DNA from: Flavobacteriales bacterium
Lineage (GTDB): Bacteria; Bacteroidota; Bacteroidia; Flavobacteriales_D; Sanyastnellaceae
Reading direction: 5' to 3'
Assembly (NCBI GenBank): GCA_022447625.1
Contig: JAKVAX010000017.1
Coordinates: 18,584-82,583 of the forward strand
Length of the DNA: 64,000 bases
The notes under the pieces were generated by a model. That model saw only the letters and a list, made by a program, of their open reading frames with translations, was not told the DNA's origin and did no database searches. A program made the translations under genes and the position numbers. Positions 33,752 to 43,545 of the stretch are shown here, piece by piece; within the stretch, counting starts at the first letter, position 1, and each line of letters starts with the position of its first letter.

Positions 33752-33759
33752 TATCTTTG
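33752..33759 (+). promoter_or_regulatory. -7 box of the glnN promoter
   Basis: TATCTTTG, perfect TAnnTTTG, 28 bases before the glnN ATG. No good -33 TTTG is found at 19-20 bases upstream, which suggests dependence on an activator. Confidence 0.6.
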
Positions 33760-33787
33760 CGTCAGAATTTTAAAAAATCTCGGACTA

Positions 33788-35974
33788 ATGCCAACTTTTC
33801 GCAGTAAAGCCCTGGAAGATGTATTCCATCGCAAACCACTAGTAGTGGAGCCAGCAGGTAAGATTTCAGAATTTTACGGAGAGAACGTATTCAACCAACA
33901 CACGATGCGTGAGTACCTCACAGACGAGGCTTACGAGAAGGTGATGGACGCAACGATCAACGGTACACGTATTGAACGTGGAATCGCGGATCAAGTAGCG
34001 ACGTCCATGAAAGACTGGGCTACTTCACGCGGAGCAACGCACTACACTCACTGGTTCCAACCTTTGACTGGAGCAACAGCAGAGAAGCATGATTCATTCA
34101 TGCAGCCTACTGGAGACGGACGTGCGATTGAGAAATTTGATGTTTCTCTATTAGTCCAGCAAGAGCCGGATGCCTCTTCATTCCCGAACGGAGGTATTCG
34201 TAATACATTCGAAGCTCGTGGTTACACGATCTGGGATCCTTCATCTCCAGCTTTCGTGATTGGTAATACACTATGTATCCCTACGATCTTCATTTCATAC
34301 ACAGGACATGCACTTGATAACAAGGTGCCGTTGTTGCGTGCGATTGCAGCAGCAGACAAAGCAGCAACGGATGTATGTCAGTACTTCGACCGTGATGTCA
34401 AGAAAGTAACAATCACACTTGGTTGGGAGCAGGAGTACTTCCTCATCGACCGTGCATTGTTTAATGCTCGTCCTGATATCGCATTGACAGGTCGTGCGCT
34501 CTTCGGACACGCACCTGCGAAAGGTCAGCAATTGGATGATCACTACTTCGGATCTATTCCTGATCGCGCAATGGCGTTCATGAAAGACTTCGAAACTGAA
34601 GCACACCGTCTTGGAATTCCTGTAGCAACACGTCACAACGAGGTAGCTCCAAATCAGTTCGAATGTGCGCCAATCTTCGAAGAAGCGAACTTGGCAAATG
34701 ACCACAACCAGCTGTTGATGGACCTTCTCGATAAGGTAGGTCGTAAGCACGATTTCCGTGTACTTCTTCACGAGAAGCCATTTGAAGGATTGAACGGTTC
34801 AGGTAAGCACAACAACTGGTCACTAAGCACAAATACAGGAGTTAACCTTCTGAAGCCAGGGAAGAATCCTAAGAGCAACATGCGCTTCTTGACATTCTTC
34901 GTGAACACGATTGCTGCTATTCACAAGAATGCAGACATTCTTCGTGCGGCGATCGCTGGTGCAGGTAACGATCACCGTTTGGGTGCAAACGAAGCACCTC
35001 CAGCAATCATCTCTGCGTTCATCGGTTCTCAGTTGACTGAGGCACTGGATGCGCTTGAAAAGAACATCAAGGCTGGAAAGATGACACCAGACGATAAGAC
35101 AGCGTTGAAGTTGGAGATCGGACGAATTCCTGAAGTTCTACTCGACAACACTGATCGTAACCGTACTTCACCTTTCGCTTTCACTGGAAACAAGTTTGAG
35201 TTCCGCGCAGTAGGTTCTTCAGCTAACTGTTCGAATGCAATGATCGCATTGAATACAATCGTTGCAGATCAGCTGATTGAGTTTAAGAAGAACGTCGATG
35301 CACGCATCAAGAAAGGAGAGAAGAAAGACGAAGCAATACTGAAGGAATTGCAGAAGTTGATCAAGGCGTCAAAGAACATCCGCTTCGAAGGAAATGGATA
35401 CAGTGACGATTGGGTGAAAGAAGCGAAGAAGCGCGGTCTTTCTAACCTTGTGAATACACCACAAGCGTTGAGCGTACTGAAGCGCAAAGAAACACGTGAC
35501 ATCTACTCAGCAATGGGAGTTCTGGCTCCTGAAGAGCTAGAAGCACGAGTGGAAGTAGAATTCGAAAACTACATCCTAAAGCGTCAGATCGAGGCGCGTG
35601 TGGGAGCTGATCTTGCACAGAATCACATCATCCCTACAGCGATTGCATACCAGACTCGTTTGGTAGAAAATGTGAAGGGTTTGAAAGACATCATGACTGC
35701 TGCTGAATTCAAGAAGGCGAGCAGCACTCAAGTGAAGTTGATCAAAGAGATCTCTGAGCACTTGTCAGCAGTGAAAGACGACGTAGATTCACTACGTGCA
35801 GAGCGCAAGAAAGCTGATAAGATGACTGACGTTGAGAAGATTGCAAACCTATACGCTGATAAGGTTATGCCGTTGTTGAACAGCGTGCGTGAGCACTCTG
35901 ACCGACTTGAAATGTTGATCGATGATGAGATGTGGCCATTGCCAAAGTTGCGTGAGCTACTTTTCACTCGCTAA
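33788..35974 (+). CDS. glnN: Glutamine synthetase type III
   Basis: 728 residues from the ATG at 33788 (PTFRSKALEDVFHRKPL), the normal length of GSIII; a frame extension to 33716 runs through the promoter. Family features are THWFQPLTGATAEKHDSF, TLGWEQEYFLIDRALFNARPD, RHNEVAPNQFECAPIFEEAN, LHEKPFEGLNGSGKHNNWSL and NRTSPFAFTGNKFEFRAVGSS. It makes glutamine from glutamate, ammonia and ATP. It is monocistronic between two terminators, with a G-run cluster upstream that may mediate nitrogen control. Confidence 0.97.
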   Translation: MPTFRSKALEDVFHRKPLVVEPAGKISEFYGENVFNQHTMREYLTDEAYEKVMDATINGTRIERGIADQVATSMKDWATSRGATHYTHWFQPLTGATAEKHDSFMQPTGDGRAIEKFDVSLLVQQEPDASSFPNGGIRNTFEARGYTIWDPSSPAFVIGNTLCIPTIFISYTGHALDNKVPLLRAIAAADKAATDVCQYFDRDVKKVTITLGWEQEYFLIDRALFNARPDIALTGRALFGHAPAKGQQLDDHYFGSIPDRAMAFMKDFETEAHRLGIPVATRHNEVAPNQFECAPIFEEANLANDHNQLLMDLLDKVGRKHDFRVLLHEKPFEGLNGSGKHNNWSLSTNTGVNLLKPGKNPKSNMRFLTFFVNTIAAIHKNADILRAAIAGAGNDHRLGANEAPPAIISAFIGSQLTEALDALEKNIKAGKMTPDDKTALKLEIGRIPEVLLDNTDRNRTSPFAFTGNKFEFRAVGSSANCSNAMIALNTIVADQLIEFKKNVDARIKKGEKKDEAILKELQKLIKASKNIRFEGNGYSDDWVKEAKKRGLSNLVNTPQALSVLKRKETRDIYSAMGVLAPEELEARVEVEFENYILKRQIEARVGADLAQNHIIPTAIAYQTRLVENVKGLKDIMTAAEFKKASSTQVKLIKEISEHLSAVKDDVDSLRAERKKADKMTDVEKIANLYADKVMPLLNSVREHSDRLEMLIDDEMWPLPKLRELLFTR

Positions 35975-35991
35975 TTAAGAAATCAATAGTT

Positions 35992-36025
35992 GAAATGGTC
36001 CTGCTTGTCAGGACCATTTCTTTTT
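35992..36025 (+). terminator. Terminator of glnN
   Basis: 12-base perfect stem GAAATGGTCCTG/CAGGACCATTTC, loop CTTGT, T5, 17 bases after the stop. Confidence 0.92.
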
Positions 36026-36243
36026 GCACTAATATTGAAGATTCCTACGTTATTTGTGGGAAACGGATAATGCCAGATAGTGAGTTGTAGCGCTTGCAGG
36101 AATAGGGATTCCAACCACTTTTGACGGTTTCTTAGAGCAAGATGACTGTTGAAAACCGTTGAATCTCGCGTCTGCTGTGGCTTTCGCTTATTTGCAATTC
36201 CGTGTATTATTTAGTTATTTTCGCTTCCTGTAATCGGAAAAAG

Positions 36244-37833
36244 ATGCAAAAAACCAACACCAAACACGCTGTGCGACGTTACTCCCTACTTTTATTGTTC
36301 GCATTGTTCTGCTCTGTAGCCTTCGGTCAGAAGAACTACACTGAGGATGCAGACCTTGCTTTCGAAAACAAAGCCTACCACGAAGCGGCGGCTGACTACC
36401 TCCGCGTTTATGGAAAGCTCAGTGGAGTCGCTGAGAAAGGAGAGGTGAACTACAAGATCGGTGAATGTTACCGTCTGATGCTGGACCACAAAGGGGCAGA
36501 AGACTACTACAAAAAAGCGATCGGGTTCCGTTTCGATGAAACAGACCCAGTAGTGCACTACAACTACGGTGAAGTACTTCGCGCTCAAAACAAATTTGAT
36601 GACGCAATCCAGAAGTACAATGACTACATGGAGAAAGGTGGCGACAAGACAAGAGCTCGCGCTGCCATCGAAATGTGTGAAAAGGCTGCACTCGAAATGG
36701 ATGAGCCATCAAGTCGTTACGTTGTAGATCAAATGCCTATCCTAAACTCTGAGCAGTTTGATTATGGCCCAGCATGGAGTGGTAAGCGTTACGATGAGAT
36801 CATCTTCGGATCTGCTCGTCCTTCGTCAGCAGGTTCTTCTGATGACCCGATCACTGGGGAGTCTTACATGGACCTCTTTATCTCTGAACGTGATAAGAAA
36901 GGAAAGTGGTCAACACCAGTTCCGGTAAACAATACAATCAACACGCAGCACAATGAAGGTGCAGCATGTTTCGATAAGAAATTCTCTACGATGTACTTCA
37001 CTCGTTGTATCGACGAGAAGGATGCACGTTTCGCTTGTGATATCTACTACGCGCGTCGTCAAGGAAAAGACTTCGGTCCTGCAGAGCCAATGAACCTGAT
37101 TGATCGTCAGGAAAACGATTCATCTCAAGTTGGTCAGCCAGCGCTTTCTCCAGATGATATGTACATGGTTGTCGTTTCTGACATGCCAGGTGGTTTCGGT
37201 GGACGTGACCTATGGTACGTAGAGTACGACAATAAAGGCAAGTCGTGGGGCAAGCCTAAGAACATGGGTGACAAAGTGAATACGAAAGGAGATGAGATGT
37301 TCCCATCATTCAAAGTAGATGGAACACTTTACTTCTCTTCTGATATGCACAGCAGCATGGGTGGACTTGATATCTTCATGGCAACGCGCTCTGGAGAAGA
37401 CATGACTATCGCCGAGGTTGAAGGAATGCCTGCACCGATCAACAGTTCTTCTGATGATTTCGGAATCATCTGGGAAAAAGACCTAGATCAAGGGATGTTC
37501 ACTTCTAGCCGTCCAAACGGAAAAGGTAAAGACGATATCTACGAGTTCAAGATGCCTCCACTGGAGTTTGCATACATCGCGAATGTATACAACTACGATA
37601 CGGGTGTGCCATTGGCCAACTCAAAAGTTACTGTGCAAGGAACTGACGGTCAGAGCTACAACTTGACTACAGATGGAAATGGCGGAATTTCTCTCGATAA
37701 TGGAGAAATTATTGCTTCAACAAACTACGCTGTAGACGTGGCACTTGATGGCTTCATCGGCACCTCTGACCAATTCTCAACAGAAGGTCTTGCTGAGTCT
37801 ACGACATTTGCCCGTGAGTACTTCCTAAAATAA
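36244..37833 (+). CDS. PorE-like envelope protein, N-terminal part (TPR, PD40 propeller, CNA-like domain), ends at in-frame TAA
   Basis: 529 residues from the ATG at 36244, with signal peptide RRYSLLLLFALFCSVAFGQ. Order of domains: TPR-like helices (about 25-150), PD40/WD40-like propeller blades (about 165-425: YDEIIFGSARPSSAG, GQPALSPDDMYMVVVSDMPGGFGGRDLWYV, GTLYFSSDMHSSMGGLDIFMA), and a carboxypeptidase-regulatory/CNA-type domain (about 445-525). This is the architecture of T9SS PorE and related OmpA-family proteins, which end in a peptidoglycan-binding OmpA domain. Here a TAA at 37831-37833 stops the frame, and the OmpA domain follows in the same frame. The stop could be a mutation, an error, read through, or allow restart. 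Confidence 0.8.
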   Translation: MQKTNTKHAVRRYSLLLLFALFCSVAFGQKNYTEDADLAFENKAYHEAAADYLRVYGKLSGVAEKGEVNYKIGECYRLMLDHKGAEDYYKKAIGFRFDETDPVVHYNYGEVLRAQNKFDDAIQKYNDYMEKGGDKTRARAAIEMCEKAALEMDEPSSRYVVDQMPILNSEQFDYGPAWSGKRYDEIIFGSARPSSAGSSDDPITGESYMDLFISERDKKGKWSTPVPVNNTINTQHNEGAACFDKKFSTMYFTRCIDEKDARFACDIYYARRQGKDFGPAEPMNLIDRQENDSSQVGQPALSPDDMYMVVVSDMPGGFGGRDLWYVEYDNKGKSWGKPKNMGDKVNTKGDEMFPSFKVDGTLYFSSDMHSSMGGLDIFMATRSGEDMTIAEVEGMPAPINSSSDDFGIIWEKDLDQGMFTSSRPNGKGKDDIYEFKMPPLEFAYIANVYNYDTGVPLANSKVTVQGTDGQSYNLTTDGNGGISLDNGEIIASTNYAVDVALDGFIGTSDQFSTEGLAESTTFAREYFLK

Positions 37834-37836
37834 ATC

Positions 37837-38250
37837 GTGATTGGTATCGAGTACGATCTTCCACTGGTACAATATCCATATGACGAAGCAACGCTTCTTG
37901 TAAATCAAGAAGTGAACTCTGCCGATTCATTGAACTTCCTTTTCGATCTTCTCTTAACGAACGGCAACTTTGTGATTCAGCTTGAAGCACACACAGATAC
38001 GCGTGGTAAGGTCGGATACAACCAGGAGCTTAGCCAGCGTCGTGCACAAACTTGTGTAGACTACCTGGTGTCGAAAGGAATTTCTAAAGATCGCATGGTG
38101 GCAGTAGGTAAAGGTAAGAGCGAGCCTAAGATATCTGATAAAGAAATCAACGCAATGGCAACTGAAGAGGAGAAAGAGGCAGCTCACCAGGTGAACCGTC
38201 GTACGATCTTTAAGATCCTCCGATACGATTACGTACCGAAGGAAGAATAA
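37837..38250 (+). CDS. OmpA-type peptidoglycan-binding domain, in frame after the TAA
   Basis: 137 residues beginning at a GTG three bases after the TAA and in the same frame as the upstream gene. It contains LVQYPYDEATLLVN, LEAHTDTRGKVGYNQELSQRRAQTCVDYLVSKGISKDRMVAVGKGKSEPK and NRRTIFKIL, an OmpA C-terminal domain with the diaminopimelate-binding Asp and Arg (HTDTRG; SQRRA). It has no signal peptide, so expressed alone it would not reach the periplasm; read through the TAA it completes a PorE-like protein of about 668 residues. A strong terminator follows at 38278. Confidence 0.8.
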   Translation: MIGIEYDLPLVQYPYDEATLLVNQEVNSADSLNFLFDLLLTNGNFVIQLEAHTDTRGKVGYNQELSQRRAQTCVDYLVSKGISKDRMVAVGKGKSEPKISDKEINAMATEEEKEAAHQVNRRTIFKILRYDYVPKEE

Positions 38251-38277
38251 CGACAGTTCCATAAAACGAATTAACTT

Positions 38278-38309
38278 GCGGGGCGATTTGAAAATCGTCC
38301 CGCTTTTTT
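38278..38309 (+). terminator. Terminator of the PorE-like gene
   Basis: 12-base stem GCGGGGCGATTT/AAATCGTCCCGC (one wobble), 2-base loop, T6, ending just before the next ATG at 38317. Confidence 0.9.
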
Positions 38310-38316
38310 ATTTCCC

Positions 38317-39492
38317 ATGAGTGATTCTCGCTACCAACAACGCGGAGTTTCCGCATCCAAAGAAGACGTCCACGCAGCCATTAAGAACGTGGATAAAGGT
38401 CTATTCCCTCACGCCTTCTGTAAGATCGTACCTGATACGCTAACAGGCTCTGATGAGCACTGTATTGTCATGCACGCTGATGGAGCAGGTACGAAGTCCT
38501 CACTGGCTTACATTTACTGGAAGGAAACAGGTGATGCTTCCGTGTGGAAAGGAATTGCGCAGGACGCCCTCGTGATGAACCTCGATGACCTCCTTTGTGT
38601 AGGAGCTACAGATAACATCTTGCTTTCTTCTACGATCGGACGAAACAAGCATCTCATTTCGGGTGAGGTCATTTCTGCTATCATTAATGGTACTGAAGAG
38701 TTGCTTGACGAGCTAAGGTCTCAAGGCATTGGCATCAAGTCAACAGGTGGTGAAACTGCTGATGTAGGCGACCTCGTTAGAACCATCATTGTTGATTCTA
38801 CGGTTGTGTGTCGTATGCGTCGTGATGAAGTCATTGACAATGCGAACATTGCGCCAGGACAAGTCATCGTTGGACTATCTTCTTTCGGGCAAGCGAACTA
38901 CGAGACAGAATACAATGGTGGAATGGGAAGCAATGGCCTAACATCTGCCCGACACGATGTCTTCCATAAGGTATTGGCTGATCGTTACCCAGAAACTTAT
39001 GATCCAGATGTACCAAAGGATTTGGTTTACACTGGTAGCAAACAACCTACGGAAGCGGTCGAAGGTGTCCCAGTAGACGCTGGTAAGTTGGTTCTTTCTC
39101 CAACGCGTACTTATGCGCCTGTGATTAAGGCGATACTTTCGAAGCACCGAGATGCAGTTAAAGGTATGGTACATTGTTCAGGAGGAGCTCAAACGAAAGT
39201 GCTGCACTTTGTGAATGACGTTCATGTCATCAAGGACCAACTATTCGACTGTCCTCCCTTGTTCAAATTGATTCAAGAGCAATCAGGTACAGATTGGAAA
39301 GAGATGTACAAAGTCTTCAATATGGGGCGCCGTATGGAGATTTATACTGATGCCGCTAGCGCGGAAGCGATGATTGAAATTGCGAACTCATTTGGAGTTG
39401 AGGCGCAAATCGTCGGACGCGTGGAAGAAGGTTCAGGCAAGCACCTGACCATTTCTTCAGAGTTCGGAACCTTCGAATACAAAGAAGCTTAA
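38317..39492 (+). CDS. purM: Phosphoribosylformylglycinamidine cyclo-ligase (AIR synthase)
   Basis: 391 residues of the PurM/ThiL/HypE fold: ATP-binding MHADGAGTKSSLAY, DALVMNLDDLLCVGATDNILLS, GGETADVGDLVRT and MVHCSGGAQTKVLHFV. It converts FGAM to AIR in purine synthesis. It is a longer, divergent type found in Bacteroidota, compared with about 345 residues in E. coli. It sits directly after a terminator and 3 bases before prfA, with pyrF behind that, so this is a nucleotide/translation gene set. Copy 7 of the 13-mer (39354) encodes Ala-Ser-Ala-Glu. Confidence 0.92.
   Translation: MSDSRYQQRGVSASKEDVHAAIKNVDKGLFPHAFCKIVPDTLTGSDEHCIVMHADGAGTKSSLAYIYWKETGDASVWKGIAQDALVMNLDDLLCVGATDNILLSSTIGRNKHLISGEVISAIINGTEELLDELRSQGIGIKSTGGETADVGDLVRTIIVDSTVVCRMRRDEVIDNANIAPGQVIVGLSSFGQANYETEYNGGMGSNGLTSARHDVFHKVLADRYPETYDPDVPKDLVYTGSKQPTEAVEGVPVDAGKLVLSPTRTYAPVIKAILSKHRDAVKGMVHCSGGAQTKVLHFVNDVHVIKDQLFDCPPLFKLIQEQSGTDWKEMYKVFNMGRRMEIYTDAASAEAMIEIANSFGVEAQIVGRVEEGSGKHLTISSEFGTFEYKEA
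39354..39366 (+). repeat. CGCTANCGCGGAA motif, copy 7 (N=G)
   Basis: Exact 13-mer in the purM-like gene, co-oriented with it. Confidence 0.8.
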
Positions 39493-39495
39493 CAC

Positions 39496-40575
39496 ATGAA
39501 CCAGTTGATCGATAAACTCGTAGCGATTGAGGATCGTTACCGTGAGGTCAGCATGCTCATTGTTGACCCAGAAGTGATCGCCGATAACAAGCGATACGCT
39601 ACACTCATGAAGGAGTACAAAGACTTGGGGAAAATCGTTGATCTCTCAAAACGATACCGCAACGTCGTAGATAATATTGCTTCGAGTCGTGAAATGCTCG
39701 AAACCGAGACAGATCCTGAAATGAAGGAGATGGCTCAAGAAGAATTGCTGTTACTCCAAGACGAAGAATCTTCTCTTCAAGAAGAGGTGAAAGTTGCCTT
39801 GATCCCTAAAGATCCTGAAGACAGTAAGAACGTCATCGTCGAGATTCGTGCTGGAACAGGAGGTGACGAAGCCAGCATCTTCGCAGGTGACCTCTTTAGA
39901 ATGTACACCAAGTACCTCGAAACCAAAGGGTGGTCTACGGAAGTAGCCAACTTGAACGAAGGGACAGCAGGTGGATTCAAGGAAATCGTATTCAGTGTTT
40001 CTGGTGAGGATGTGTACGCAACAATGAAGTACGAGTCTGGTGTGCACCGTGTTCAACGTGTCCCTGCAACAGAATCTCAAGGACGTGTGCACACCAGCGC
40101 AGCCACGGTCGCTGTGCTTCCGGAAGCAGATGAAGTGGATGTCGAGTTGAACATGTCAGATGTGAAGAAAGACACCTACCGCGCAAGCGGGGCAGGGGGT
40201 CAGCACGTGAACAAGACGGAATCTGCTGTGCGTTTGACGCACCTTCCAACTGGGGTGGTAGTAGAATGTCAAGACGGACGTTCACAGCACAAGAACTACG
40301 AAAAGGCATTGCAAGTACTTCGTTCACGTTTGTACGAGCAGGAGCTTGCAAAGAAACAAGCCGAACGTGCTGCTGAACGCAAGAGCTTGGTTTCAACAGG
40401 AGACCGCTCTGCGAAGATTCGTACCTACAATTACCCGCAAGGACGTGTAACTGATCACCGAATCAACCTCACGCTCTACAATTTGCAGAACATCATCGAT
40501 GGTGATATCAACGAAATCATCGAAGCATTGAAGGTGGCTGAGAACGCCGAAAAAATGAAAGAAGGACAGGCATGA
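39496..40575 (+). CDS. prfA: Peptide chain release factor 1
   Basis: 359 residues. RF1 features are the catalytic GGQ loop in [25 protein letters not shown], preceded by the PCRF domain ([24 protein letters not shown]) and the codon-recognition region around [22 protein letters not shown]. It decodes UAA and UAG. RF1 is relevant to the in-frame TAA in the PorE-like gene a few hundred bases upstream. The pyrF start overlaps its stop (ATGA). Confidence 0.97.
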   Translation: MNQLIDKLVAIEDRYREVSMLIVDPEVIADNKRYATLMKEYKDLGKIVDLSKRYRNVVDNIASSREMLETETDPEMKEMAQEELLLLQDEESSLQEEVKVALIPKDPEDSKNVIVEIRAGTGGDEASIFAGDLFRMYTKYLETKGWSTEVANLNEGTAGGFKEIVFSVSGEDVYATMKYESGVHRVQRVPATESQGRVHTSAATVAVLPEADEVDVELNMSDVKKDTYRASGAGGQHVNKTESAVRLTHLPTGVVVECQDGRSQHKNYEKALQVLRSRLYEQELAKKQAERAAERKSLVSTGDRSAKIRTYNYPQGRVTDHRINLTLYNLQNIIDGDINEIIEALKVAENAEKMKEGQA

Positions 40576-41372
40576 CAAGACAAGAAATGATCGCGCAGAT
40601 TCAAGAGAAAGGAAGCTACCTATGTGTTGGATTGGATACTGACCTAAATAAGATCCCGTCTCATCTGCCAAAAACAGCTGAAGGGATGCTTACTTTCAAT
40701 AAAGCAGTGATCGATGCTACGGCTGACCTATGTGTTGCGTACAAGCCCAACCTAGCGTTCTATGAACAATATGGAACAGAAGGTTGGGAAGTCTTGAAAG
40801 CAACAGTAGACTATATCCCAGATCATTGCTTCGTGATTGCTGATGCAAAACGAGGTGACATCGGAAACACAGCTGCAGCGTACGCAAGAGCACTATTTGA
40901 TGATCTTGGTGCCGATGCTATTACAGTGGCACCATACATGGGGCGTGACGCTGTCACACCATTTCTAGAGCACGAAGGCAAGTGGACTATCGTCCTTGGT
41001 TTGACTTCGAATCCCGGCGCTGCAGACTTCCAATACCACGGAGAGCCTAAGCTCTACGAACGTGTCATCAGAGCATGTGCAGAATGGGGTAGCCCAGAGC
41101 AACTGATGTATGTGATTGGTGCTACGCGTCCAGAAGACATGAAAGAAGTACGCGACATGGTTCCGGATCACTTCTTCTTAGTACCAGGAGTAGGCGCACA
41201 AGGAGGGAGCTTGACTGATGTGAGCAATGCTGCACTAACAGCAGACGCCGGTCTCTTGGTGAACTCTTCTCGCGGTATTATCTACGCTGGACAAGGCGAA
41301 GACTTTGCAACAGATGTTCGCCGAGCTGCGAGCACGCTTGCTGAGCAGATGGCTCTATTCCTAAAGGCATAA
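40572..41372 (+). CDS. pyrF: Orotidine 5'-phosphate decarboxylase
   Basis: 266 residues, group 2 OMP decarboxylase. The catalytic charged network is in [23 protein letters not shown] (Lys-x-Asp-x-x-Asp), with [23 protein letters not shown] and [13 protein letters not shown] around the phosphate loop. It makes UMP from OMP, the last de novo pyrimidine step. It is translationally coupled to prfA by an ATGA overlap; a bidirectional terminator follows. Confidence 0.96.
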   Translation: MTRQEMIAQIQEKGSYLCVGLDTDLNKIPSHLPKTAEGMLTFNKAVIDATADLCVAYKPNLAFYEQYGTEGWEVLKATVDYIPDHCFVIADAKRGDIGNTAAAYARALFDDLGADAITVAPYMGRDAVTPFLEHEGKWTIVLGLTSNPGAADFQYHGEPKLYERVIRACAEWGSPEQLMYVIGATRPEDMKEVRDMVPDHFFLVPGVGAQGGSLTDVSNAALTADAGLLVNSSRGIIYAGQGEDFATDVRRAASTLAEQMALFLKA

Positions 41373-41374
41373 AA

Positions 41375-41394
41375 AAAGGAGCCGAAGCTCCTTT
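41375..41394. terminator. Bidirectional terminator between pyrF and a lipoprotein gene
   Basis: GGAGC/GCTCC stem with flanking AAA/TTT. On the minus strand it reads as a UUCG-loop hairpin followed by T7, which suits the converging lipoprotein gene best. Confidence 0.8.
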
Positions 41395-41424
41395 CAATAT
41401 TTTAAGTCGATAGACTCTGCGCGA

Positions 41425-41958
41425 TTAGTCAATCTCTGCAGTTACCGTCAAGTCAGAAACTACCTGGAACACGAAGTGTACTGGTACATCTGTTACAAGT
41501 CCGTCAGCAGAAACGCGAATCTGATCGTCATTCAACAACGCGGCCAAAATCACATCTTTCTGATCTTGTGTCATTGGGAAGTCAGTGTGATCCGGATTTT
41601 CGCTTAGGTCGTATAGGTTCGATTCTTCTAGTACATATTCATAGAGATTCTCTCCGCTAAGTGACTGTAGGCGAACTGTACCGCTGACCATTACTTCTTG
41701 TGGTCCGGCGTATTCCCACACTTTCCACTTGATGTTACGGATACCGTAGTTCACGATTGATTCTTTAACATCAGCGATGTCTTCGTTTGATAGAGCATTG
41801 AGTACTTCTTCAGCGTTGAATTGAGTAGTTCCGCTGTTCTCATCGATATCGATGGTGAAATTCTGGATAAACTGCGCACCCAAGGTCGTTTGTTTCAGTT
41901 TGTCACATCCGGCAAAAATGAATGCAACAGACACGAGGAGTAGAAAAAAGCTTTTCAT
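41425..41958 (-). CDS. Putative lipoprotein, unknown function
   Basis: 177 residues with lipobox VSVAFIFAGCDKLKQTT. The mature part is acidic and beta-rich (FTIDIDENSGTTQFNAEEVLNALSNEDIADVKESIVNYGIRNIKWKVW, then a C-terminal VFQVVSDLTVTAEID). No family is recognised. It is a monocistronic gene on the minus strand ending at the bidirectional terminator. Upstream, TATCTTGT at the promoter position is a one-mismatch -7 box. Confidence 0.75.
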   Translation of the reverse strand: MKSFFLLLVSVAFIFAGCDKLKQTTLGAQFIQNFTIDIDENSGTTQFNAEEVLNALSNEDIADVKESIVNYGIRNIKWKVWEYAGPQEVMVSGTVRLQSLSGENLYEYVLEESNLYDLSENPDHTDFPMTQDQKDVILAALLNDDQIRVSADGLVTDVPVHFVFQVVSDLTVTAEID

Positions 41959-42046
41959 TGTATAGTTGATTTAACGCACACAAGATAATCATTCGCGTCC
42001 ATAAAACGCTTGTCGAACCAGTCTTAGCTCTTCCCATCTTCGTTAT

Positions 42047-43339
42047 ATGAACGAAGACTACCTACAGTATTTGTGGCGTTTCCAACAGCTTGGAAATACC
42101 CAATTAACCACCACTTCAGGCAAAGATGTCAGTGTGTTATTTCAAGGCCACTGGAATCGAAATGCCGGACCGGATTTCCTTGAGGCTAAACTTCGAATCG
42201 GAAAAGAACTCTGGATTGGGAGTGTTGAGATCCATCTACGATCTTCTGACTGGCGAAGGCACCATCACGCGCATGATCCTGCCTACCAAAATGTGATTTT
42301 ACATGTGGTGTATGAAGATGATGAGCCACTGGTCAATGCAGCAGGGCAGGAAGTACCTACGCTTATCGTTGAGCGTCATTTGGACAGCGATCATTACAAC
42401 TACTACTGCCATTTTGTTGAACACCATTCCGCGCTAGCGTGTGAAAAGAACTTAGGAGAAGTAGATGAATTCAAACGTAACAATTGGCTTCACCGCATGG
42501 CCATTGAACGATTGGAAAGACGAACAGAACGCGTGAAGGCATTGCTCGAACGCTACCATCAAGATTGGAACGCAGTGTGGTGGCATATGCTCTGCCGGTC
42601 ATTCGGCTTCGGATTAAATCAAATCGCCTACGAACAATTAGCCATGACCTTGAATTGGAAGTGGCTCGCTAAGATGGTTGGGAATCCGCAGAAGATTGGA
42701 GACGTGTTGCTTTGCCATTCCTCTTGGATCGAATTAGATAAACGACTGGAGTCACATCAAAAGCCACGTGAAAACTACCAACACTTTCAGCGTTTGCATG
42801 AGGTGACTCCTATAGCTCCTTCGAATTGGCGTCGGGGTAAAATGAAACCCGCAAATCACCCCAGGGTGCGGCTCGGACAGTTGACTGCACTCATTGAAAA
42901 TGGCTGGTTGCAGTGGAGAATAGCCAGCATGTGTGAAGACCTAGATGAACTAATGAAGGTACTTGATGTTAGTATTACAGTTGATCGCCTCACGCTTCAG
43001 TTAGAAGCACGTGAAACAGCACGAATAGGAAGGGCAGCACGAGAGCGCATTATTACCAATGCGATTATCCCTGTTGTTTTCTATTTCGGAAGACTCCACG
43101 GAGATCAAAAGCTGATTGATCGAATGCTCGATTGGCAAGACCGACTAAAACCAGAAGACAATCGGATAATCCGAATGTGGACGCAGACCGGATGGAAACC
43201 GCGAAGCATGCTCGAAACGCAAGGACAACTCCATTTATTCGAGCAATATTGCAGCGGAAAAAAATGCTTATCTTGCCTCATTGGGATTACACTGTTGAAT
43301 GACCACAAAAATGATCCAACGAATACTCGACATCTTTGA
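42047..43339 (+). CDS. DUF2851 family protein
   Basis: 430 residues resembling the DUF2851 family, with the N-terminal pattern LWRFQQLGNTQLTTTSGKDVSVLFQGHWNRNAGPDFLEAKLRIGKELWIGSVEIHLRSSDW and NVILHVVYEDDEP. The family is widespread in Bacteroidota and has no established function; the N-terminal segment recalls nuclease-like folds. The end overlaps the PspC-domain gene by 41 bases. Copy 8 of the 13-mer lies at 42427-42439, opposite to the gene orientation. Confidence 0.82.
   Translation: MNEDYLQYLWRFQQLGNTQLTTTSGKDVSVLFQGHWNRNAGPDFLEAKLRIGKELWIGSVEIHLRSSDWRRHHHAHDPAYQNVILHVVYEDDEPLVNAAGQEVPTLIVERHLDSDHYNYYCHFVEHHSALACEKNLGEVDEFKRNNWLHRMAIERLERRTERVKALLERYHQDWNAVWWHMLCRSFGFGLNQIAYEQLAMTLNWKWLAKMVGNPQKIGDVLLCHSSWIELDKRLESHQKPRENYQHFQRLHEVTPIAPSNWRRGKMKPANHPRVRLGQLTALIENGWLQWRIASMCEDLDELMKVLDVSITVDRLTLQLEARETARIGRAARERIITNAIIPVVFYFGRLHGDQKLIDRMLDWQDRLKPEDNRIIRMWTQTGWKPRSMLETQGQLHLFEQYCSGKKCLSCLIGITLLNDHKNDPTNTRHL
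42427..42439 (-). repeat. CGCTANCGCGGAA motif, copy 8 (N=G)
   Basis: Exact 13-mer on the strand opposite to its host gene (codes Ser-Ala-Leu-Ala in the gene's frame). The only fully exact copy that is not co-oriented. Confidence 0.8.
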
Positions 43340-43538
43340 AATCAACGCCTTCGGGGTGTGCGCTTGGTGGGGTAATAAACTCGGGATCAAGGCGCATCGT
43401 GTACGATTGTCGTTCATCTATCTTTCATTCATCACACTTGGTTCACCGATCATCATTTACTTGATCATGGCCTTTATCCTTGAAAACAAGCATTATTTCA
43501 AACCTTCACGTAAGAGAAGAACTATCTGGGAACTGTAA
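43299..43538 (+). CDS. PspC-domain small membrane protein
   Basis: 79 residues. It has the PspC pattern GVCAWWGNKLGIKAHRVRLSFIYLSFITLGSPIIIYLIMAFIL with one clear membrane segment and a basic C-terminus. PspC proteins regulate the phage-shock response or are stand-alone membrane proteins of unclear role. It starts inside the DUF2851 gene (ATG 43299; a second ATG at 43311) and is 7 bases from the K+ channel gene. Confidence 0.82.
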   Translation: MTTKMIQRILDIFEINAFGVCAWWGNKLGIKAHRVRLSFIYLSFITLGSPIIIYLIMAFILENKHYFKPSRKRRTIWEL

Positions 43539-43545
43539 TTCTTAA

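Noticed and set aside
34295..34771. Minus-strand frame inside glnN
   Set aside because: Antisense shadow of a conserved gene with no promoter and unlikely composition.
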